Shown here: piece after piece, positions 30,900 through 35,824 of the stretch
Position numbering within the stretch: the first letter of the stretch is position 1
Layout of the letters: every line of letters begins with the position of its first letter
Assembly: GCA_947176295.1 (NCBI GenBank)
Contig: CAMWQB010000015.1
Coordinates: 1-35,824, forward strand
Direction of reading: 5' to 3'
Origin: an uncultured Porphyromonadaceae bacterium
GTDB lineage: Bacteria > Bacteroidota > Bacteroidia > Bacteroidales > Muribaculaceae
Length of the DNA: 35,824 bases
Notes under the pieces: generated by a model
Told to the model about the DNA's origin: nothing
Database searches by the model: none
The model's input: only the letters and a program-made list of their open reading frames with translations
Program-made: the position numbers and the translations under genes

Positions 30900-32681
30900 A
30901 TGAAAAAATTCTCTTCATATATCCTCACGCTGGCCGCGGGTGCCGCAATGGTCATGGGAGCGGTCTCCTGCGACGACAACTTCACTCGCCCGCCCATGGT
31001 CGTGCCCACAACCGACCTTAAACCCAACGTGAGCATCCTCGATTTCAAGACTCGCTTCTGGCAGAACGACAAGAACTACGTGGCACATCCCGGAAACTTC
31101 AACGCCGAGACCGGCGAGCATATCGTAATCCGCGGGCGCGTCGTTTCCTCAAACGAGAGCGGAAACATCTACAACAACATCGTCATCCAGGACGAGACCG
31201 CCGCTATCACCATCGCCGTCCGCACCGGCGACATGACCACGACGCCCCTCTTCGGCCAGAACATCTGCGTCGACGTTACGGGCCTCGAGGTCGGCGGATA
31301 CAACGGCCTGATGCAGCTCGGCGCCGAAGGCACCTACAACGGCGCTCCCTCCATGACCTTCATGGAAGGCGCCGTCCTCGATGAGCACTATGGCCCCGAC
31401 GGCCTCCCCAGCGCCGCTGCCGTCGACACGGCCGTGGTTACAATCTCAGAGCTCCAGACCCTCAAAGGCTCCGCTGAAGGCCTCATCGCATGGCAGAGCC
31501 GCATCGTTCGCCTCGAAAACGTTGCCTTCGAAGACGCCGGCCAGCCCTACAACAACGGATCTTCCACCGTCAGCCGCTACGTCAAGGACGCTCAGGGCGG
31601 ACGCATGATTCTCCGTATTTCCAACTACGCCGACTTTGCCCGCGAGACCATCCCCGCAGGCGAAGGCTCCGTAACAGGTATCCTCAGCTACTACGGCTCC
31701 GACTGGCAGCTCCTTCCCATCGACTTCGAGAGCATGGCCGGATTCCAGCCCGCCGAGCCTTCCACCCCAGTCGAACCCGGCACCCCCGTCCAGCCCGGCA
31801 CTGGAAACGGCTCCGAGGCCTCGCCCTACAGCGTCGGCCAGATCATCGGCGGCGCAAGCGGCTCCGATGCCTGGGTCAAGGGCTACATCGTTGGCTTCGT
31901 TCCCGATAAAACTCTCGCCGAAGGCATCTTCGGAGCCTCCGGTGCTGTAGCCACAAACCTCCTAATCTCCGACACTCCCGATGCCACCAGCGTCGACGTC
32001 TGCATCCCCGTGCAGCTTCCCAGCGGCTCCGATGCCCGCTCAAAGCTCAACCTTCTCGACAATCCCGGCAATCTCGGCAAGCTCGTCGAGCTCAAGGGCT
32101 CCATCGAAAAATACTTCGGCGTAAACGCCCTCAAGTCCGTGTCTGCCTTCAAGCTTGAAGGCGGCGCCGACCCCGAGCCTCCCGTGCCCTCCGATCCCGT
32201 CGACGGCATAAACGAGAACTTCGACAGCTCCACCTCCATCCCCGCAGGTTGGACGCAGGTGCAGGTTGCCGGCAACAAGAGCTGGTACGTGCCCACATTC
32301 AACGGCAATAACTACGCCGCCATGACCGGCTACAAGGGCACAGCCCCCTTCGACCAGTGGCTCCTTACTCCCGCAATCGACATGAGCAAGCTCGCCGAAA
32401 AGAGCCTCTCCTTCGATACGGAAGTCAATGGCTACGGCTCCACAACCTCCGTTTTCGAGGTCTACGTCCTCGATTCCGCTAATCCCGAGACCGCCGCGCT
32501 CAAGACCAAGCTCTCTCCCGCCATCGCCAAGGCTCCCGCCTCCGGCTATTCCGATTGGGTGGCTTCCGGCGCACTCGACCTCAGCGCTTTCAGCGGCACG
32601 ATATATATCGCATTCCGCTACTCTGCAACCCAGGACGCTAACTATGCCACTTGGTGCGTCGACAACGTAATTGTAAAATAA
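30900..32681 (+). CDS. DUF5689/DUF6359/choice-of-anchor J surface lipoprotein
   Basis: This 593-residue lipoprotein has a lipobox ending at C24 (AVSCDDN), with acidic residues after Cys as in Bacteroidetes surface-export signals. A DUF5689 region (about 38-255) shows IVIRGRVVSSNESGNIYNNI, VIQDETAAITIAV and GGYNGLMQLG, an OB-fold-like pattern. A Pro/Thr linker (about 280-297) is followed by a DUF6359-like domain (about 300-420; AWVKGYIVGFVPDKT, LVELKGSIEKYFG) and a choice-of-anchor J beta sandwich (about 437-593; SIPAGWTQVQVAGNKSW, PFDQWLLTPAIDM). It is probably the extracellular ligand-binding partner of the TonB receptor. It starts 33 bp after the receptor and ends 25 bp before its paralogue. 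Confidence 0.82.
   Translation: MKKFSSYILTLAAGAAMVMGAVSCDDNFTRPPMVVPTTDLKPNVSILDFKTRFWQNDKNYVAHPGNFNAETGEHIVIRGRVVSSNESGNIYNNIVIQDETAAITIAVRTGDMTTTPLFGQNICVDVTGLEVGGYNGLMQLGAEGTYNGAPSMTFMEGAVLDEHYGPDGLPSAAAVDTAVVTISELQTLKGSAEGLIAWQSRIVRLENVAFEDAGQPYNNGSSTVSRYVKDAQGGRMILRISNYADFARETIPAGEGSVTGILSYYGSDWQLLPIDFESMAGFQPAEPSTPVEPGTPVQPGTGNGSEASPYSVGQIIGGASGSDAWVKGYIVGFVPDKTLAEGIFGASGAVATNLLISDTPDATSVDVCIPVQLPSGSDARSKLNLLDNPGNLGKLVELKGSIEKYFGVNALKSVSAFKLEGGADPEPPVPSDPVDGINENFDSSTSIPAGWTQVQVAGNKSWYVPTFNGNNYAAMTGYKGTAPFDQWLLTPAIDMSKLAEKSLSFDTEVNGYGSTTSVFEVYVLDSANPETAALKTKLSPAIAKAPASGYSDWVASGALDLSAFSGTIYIAFRYSATQDANYATWCVDNVIVK
32228..32341 (+). repeat. 114-bp identical tract, copy 1
   Basis: This stretch is identical, base for base, to 34425-34538. 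It lies in the anchor-J domain of the first DUF5689 lipoprotein (residues ~443-480), while the sequences on both sides diverge at many third codon positions. Confidence 0.85.
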
Positions 32682-32706
32682 GCCAAGCTTCTCTACCTTT
32701 TAAGAT

Positions 32707-35427
32707 ATGAAATCCATCAAGAAATATTTCCTCGGATTGTCGGCGCTTCTGGGTCTCGCAGGCCTCGCAAGCTCTTGCCAGGACGACTTCGACAATATCA
32801 AGGCCGAGGCTCCGGTCGCAACGCTCCAGGCCAACACCACCATCGCCGAGGTGAAGGCCCTGTATTGGGACGACGCCACAAACTACGCCACTAAGATTCC
32901 GGTGAAAGACGACGGCTCCCACGTCATCATCAAAGGTCGTGTCATCTCTTCCGACGAGGCTTCCAACGTATTCAAGAGCCTCGTTATCCAGGACGAGACC
33001 GCTGCTCTCGCTTTCTCCATCAACTCCTACAACCTCTACCTCAAGTATCGCCGAGGCCAGGAAATCGTTGTCGACCTCACCGACATGTATATCGGCAAGT
33101 ACAACGGCCTCCAGCAGATTGGCATGTCCGAATGGTATGCCCAGGGCAACGCCTACGAAGTTACATTCATGGCCCCCGAGACATTCACACGCCACGCCGA
33201 GCTCAACGGATGGCCCGAAATCGAGAAAATCGACACTCTCGTCGTTAACTCCTTCGCCGAGCTGTCCACCAATCCCGACGGCCTTCAGAAGATGCAGAGC
33301 CAGCTCGTACGCTTCAACAACGTTAGCTTCCAGAATGGTGGCAACGACACCTTCTCCACATACCACTCCAGCGGCGTGAATCAGGTTGTCGTCGACGCCC
33401 AAGGCGCAACAATGAACGTCCGTACCAGCGGCTATGCCAACTTCTGGAACAAGCGCCTCCCCACCGGCAGCGGCGACATCGTCGGCATCCTCAGCTACTA
33501 CGGCACATCCGGATGGCAGTTCATCCTCATCGACTACGAAGGATGCATGAACTTCGGAAATCCCACCCTCGCCGCCGGCACCGAAAGCAATCCTTACGAC
33601 ATCGCAAGCGTTATCGCAATCGAAGAAGCCGGCACCACAGCCTCCGGTTGGGTCAAGGGCTTCATTGCAGGCGCTGTTGCCCCCGACGTCGAGACCGTAA
33701 GCTCCGCTTCCGACATCGAATGGGGCGCTCCCACTGTCCTCGCAAACACCCTCGTGATTGCCCCCGACATGGACACCCGCGACATCTCCAAGTGTCTCGT
33801 CATGGCCCTCCCCGCCGAGAGCCCCCTCCGCGAAGCCGCTAACCTCCGCGACAATCCCGACGTCCTCGGCAAGGAAATCGCCGTCCGCGGCTCCTTCGGA
33901 AAGTATATGGGCACATTCGGCGTCCTCGACAACTCCGGCGCCGTCTCCGAGTTCAAGCTCGAAGGCTTCACCCCCGCCACCGGCAATGCAATTCCCGCCG
34001 GCGACGGCTCTCTCGAAAGCCCCTGGAATGCCACTCAGGTCCTCGGAGGCACTGCCACCGGCACCTCCACATGGGTCAAAGGCTATATCGTCGGCTATAT
34101 CCCCGACAAGACCCTCTCCGAAGCAATCTTCGATGCTCCCGCAACTGCGATGACCAACATCCTCGTAGCACTCAAGCCCGATGTTAAGGACTATTCCCAG
34201 TGCGTGCCCGTTCAGCTCCCCGTCGGCTCCGTGCGTTCCGAGCTCAACCTCCAGGATAACCCCGGGCTCCTCGGCAAGGCCGTGAGCCTCAAGGGCTCTG
34301 TCGAAAAGTATTTCGGCGTTATGGGCCTCAAGTCTGTCAGCGAATATGTCCTCGAAGGCGGCTCCCCCGTCGTGCCTCCCACCCCCGGCGAAGCACTCAC
34401 GAGCCTCAACGAAAACTTCGATGCCTCCACCTCCATCCCCGCAGGTTGGACGCAGGTGCAGGTTGCCGGCAACAAGAGCTGGTACGTGCCCACATTCAAC
34501 GGCAATAACTACGCCGCCATGACCGGCTACAAGGGCACCGCTCCCTTCGACCAGTGGCTCGTATCCCCCGGCGTAGACATGGCCAAGGTCGCCGACAAGA
34601 CCCTCACATTCGACACCCAGGTCAACGGCTACGGCTCCACCACCTCCGTCTTCGAAGTCTACGTCCTCAATTCCCCCGAAGCAGCCACAGCCACCAAGAC
34701 GAAGCTGTCCCCCTCCATCGCCAAGGCTCCCGCCTCAGGCTACTCCGACTGGGTGGCTTCCGGCGCACTCGACCTCAGCGCATACTCCGGCGTGATTTAT
34801 ATCGGTTTCCGCTACTACGCAACTGCCGACGCCAACTTCGCCACCTGGTGTGTCGACAACGTCAAGCTCAACGCAGGCAGCGAACCCGTTACGCCTCCCA
34901 CGCCTCCCACGCCCCCCGTCTCCGGTAGCGACAGCTCCGACTTCAACACCTTCAACGGAGGCACCCTGTCGTCCACCTACGGCTCCTTCACAAATTCCAC
35001 CGGTTGGAGCGTGGTGAACGCTCAGATTCTCGCCGGCAACACCGCCGGAGCCGAGGATTCGCGCACCAATTTCGCAATGTTCGGCGGCCCCGAAGTCTAC
35101 GCCGTCTGCCTCAACGGCCGCGATGGCAAGCAGGGCATCCTCACGTCCTCCGTCCTCGCCGGCGGTTGCAAGACCCTCACGTTCGACTTCGGACACCCCT
35201 ACGCCGACACGAACTACTCCCTTACCGTCAACATCAAGCAAGGCGACGTCGTAGCATTCACTCAGACCCTCGAAGGCACCAGCGCCAAGGGCGAAGTCCG
35301 GAAGGCCGAACTTGCTCCCGCCGTAAGCGGAGATTTCGTAATCGAGATTGTCAACAACGGGCCCTCCAAGAAAGCCGACGGCAACAAGGACCGAGTGGCC
35401 ATCTGGAATCTCACATGGACTAAATAA
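32707..35427 (+). CDS. DUF5689 lipoprotein with two DUF6359-like domains and extra C-terminal domain
   Basis: This 906-residue paralogue of the preceding gene has lipobox C24 (ASSCQDDF), whose QDD fits a surface-export signal. A DUF5689 domain (about 37-280; VIIKGRVISSDEASNVFKSL, VIQDETAALAFSI) is followed by two DUF6359-like repeats (about 293-422 and 438-554; WVKGFIAG and WVKGYIVGYIPDKT). Next come an anchor-J domain (about 570-725), a Pro-rich linker (TPPTPPTPPVSG) and a C-terminal jelly-roll-like domain (about 745-906; GGPEVYAVCLNGRDGKQG, ending VAIWNLTWTK). The extra domains make it a longer version of its neighbour, presumably reaching further from the membrane. It is last in the receptor operon and is followed by a strong hairpin. 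The binding partner is unknown. Confidence 0.82.
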   Translation: MKSIKKYFLGLSALLGLAGLASSCQDDFDNIKAEAPVATLQANTTIAEVKALYWDDATNYATKIPVKDDGSHVIIKGRVISSDEASNVFKSLVIQDETAALAFSINSYNLYLKYRRGQEIVVDLTDMYIGKYNGLQQIGMSEWYAQGNAYEVTFMAPETFTRHAELNGWPEIEKIDTLVVNSFAELSTNPDGLQKMQSQLVRFNNVSFQNGGNDTFSTYHSSGVNQVVVDAQGATMNVRTSGYANFWNKRLPTGSGDIVGILSYYGTSGWQFILIDYEGCMNFGNPTLAAGTESNPYDIASVIAIEEAGTTASGWVKGFIAGAVAPDVETVSSASDIEWGAPTVLANTLVIAPDMDTRDISKCLVMALPAESPLREAANLRDNPDVLGKEIAVRGSFGKYMGTFGVLDNSGAVSEFKLEGFTPATGNAIPAGDGSLESPWNATQVLGGTATGTSTWVKGYIVGYIPDKTLSEAIFDAPATAMTNILVALKPDVKDYSQCVPVQLPVGSVRSELNLQDNPGLLGKAVSLKGSVEKYFGVMGLKSVSEYVLEGGSPVVPPTPGEALTSLNENFDASTSIPAGWTQVQVAGNKSWYVPTFNGNNYAAMTGYKGTAPFDQWLVSPGVDMAKVADKTLTFDTQVNGYGSTTSVFEVYVLNSPEAATATKTKLSPSIAKAPASGYSDWVASGALDLSAYSGVIYIGFRYYATADANFATWCVDNVKLNAGSEPVTPPTPPTPPVSGSDSSDFNTFNGGTLSSTYGSFTNSTGWSVVNAQILAGNTAGAEDSRTNFAMFGGPEVYAVCLNGRDGKQGILTSSVLAGGCKTLTFDFGHPYADTNYSLTVNIKQGDVVAFTQTLEGTSAKGEVRKAELAPAVSGDFVIEIVNNGPSKKADGNKDRVAIWNLTWTK
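34425..34538 (+). repeat. 114-bp identical tract, copy 2
   Basis: This is identical to 32228-32341 and lies in the anchor-J domain of the second DUF5689 lipoprotein. It is in the same orientation, about 2.2 kb apart. Confidence 0.85.
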
Positions 35428-35453
35428 AATTCTTTTCGCATAAATTTCATCCC

Positions 35454-35489
35454 GCGGGGCGTGTCGCGTGAGCGACGCGCCCCGCATTT
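35454..35489 (+). terminator. Terminator hairpin after the receptor-lipoprotein operon
   Basis: A 14-bp GC-rich stem, GCGGGGCGTGTCGC (35454-35467) with GCGACGCGCCCCGC (35472-35485), has one G-T pair and a 4-nt loop, and is followed by ATTTTCT. Confidence 0.7.
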
Positions 35490-35509
35490 TCTCCCTTCTC
35501 CATATCCGC

Positions 35510-35824
35510 ATGTCCCGCCCCCGCATCATCACATCGCCCATCGTGCCCAAGCGATTTTGCATCAATCTCTTCGGCACCATATGGGTCCGTGACCCGTCGT
35601 GGATCGACGCACGCGTCATAAACCACGAGCGCATCCACACAGCCCAGCAGCGCGAACTCCTCTTCCTTCCCTTCTACATCCTCTACCTCCTCGAGTGGCT
35701 CATCCGCCTCCTGCAGTATCGCCGGTGGATGGAAGCCTACCTCAACATCTCCTTCGAGCGCGAAGCCTATACCCACGGCCCCGACCTAACATACCTCCCC
35801 GCCCGACGCCCCTACGCCTGGCTC
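35510..35824 (+). CDS. Small HExxH-motif protein (runs to window end)
   Basis: The ATG at 35510 opens a frame of 105 codons with no stop before the edge. It reads a basic N-terminus and then INLFGTIWV. The motif NHERIHTAQQREL contains HExxH, a hydrophobic LLFLPFYILYLLEWLIRLL segment follows, and then SFEREAYTHG. The HExxH motif plus a downstream ExxAY glutamate resembles a minimal membrane-associated zincin. Similar short proteins are widespread in Bacteroidetes without assigned function. Metal binding and protease activity are inference. Confidence 0.65.
   Translation, partial: MSRPRIITSPIVPKRFCINLFGTIWVRDPSWIDARVINHERIHTAQQRELLFLPFYILYLLEWLIRLLQYRRWMEAYLNISFEREAYTHGPDLTYLPARRPYAWL

Overview
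The window looks like a chromosome segment of a GC-rich gut Bacteroidales bacterium, with Muribaculaceae or a close relative as my best guess. I see Bacteroidetes-type promoters (TTTG at -33, TANNTTTG at -7) ahead of many genes. There are also GldD/GldE and PorW/SprE homologues, a TonB-dependent receptor with DUF5689 lipoproteins, surface-export-type lipoproteins, and a secreted protein with the NLQG...GLYI C-terminal tail common in Prevotella and Muribaculaceae. Family names come from motif recognition, not from a database search.

Layout. Positions 1-5198 (minus strand) hold a PorW/SprE-type TPR lipoprotein, cut by the window edge, behind a 7TM-HD phosphodiesterase of the PgpH (c-di-AMP) type. 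Positions 5291-5649 hold a 353-bp non-coding element with perfect 33-bp terminal inverted repeats and a TAA duplication, inserted in the stop codon of the next gene. Positions 5646-12941 hold a bifunctional ppGpp synthetase/hydrolase (minus), a HAD phosphatase and ribF (plus), a gldE-gldD-phosphopantetheinyl transferase operon (minus) and an OmpR-type response regulator (minus). Positions 13134-16700 hold a Na/phosphate symporter and a TPR-transmembrane-HTH regulator (both minus).

Positions 16.7-20.25 kb are a visibly AT-richer accessory island read divergently from the TPR regulator. It holds a frameshifted small secreted protein, a signal-peptide remnant, a 77-residue lipoprotein made almost entirely of a serpin reactive-centre loop and C-terminus, a gingipain-like (C25) protease truncated before its catalytic residues, and a full-length lipoprotein serpin. 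This is the most unusual part of the window. It reads as a protease/inhibitor locus that has been trimmed or remodelled.

Positions 20.4-25.5 kb return to housekeeping genes: an XRE/S24 regulator with a paired palindromic operator candidate, rnhB, an S66 LD-carboxypeptidase, a TrmH-family methyltransferase, a flippase-like membrane protein and a carboxynorspermidine synthase-like dehydrogenase. A second, solo end of the repeat family sits at the stop codon of that last gene. Positions 25.6-35.4 kb hold a secreted endonuclease/exonuclease/phosphatase protein, a secreted protein with a sorting-like tail, a TonB-dependent receptor without a SusD partner, and two paralogous multidomain DUF5689 lipoproteins that share a 114-bp identical tract. 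I infer that this block captures and processes an extracellular, possibly nucleic-acid or phosphate-containing, substrate. The window ends in a small protein with an HExxH motif.
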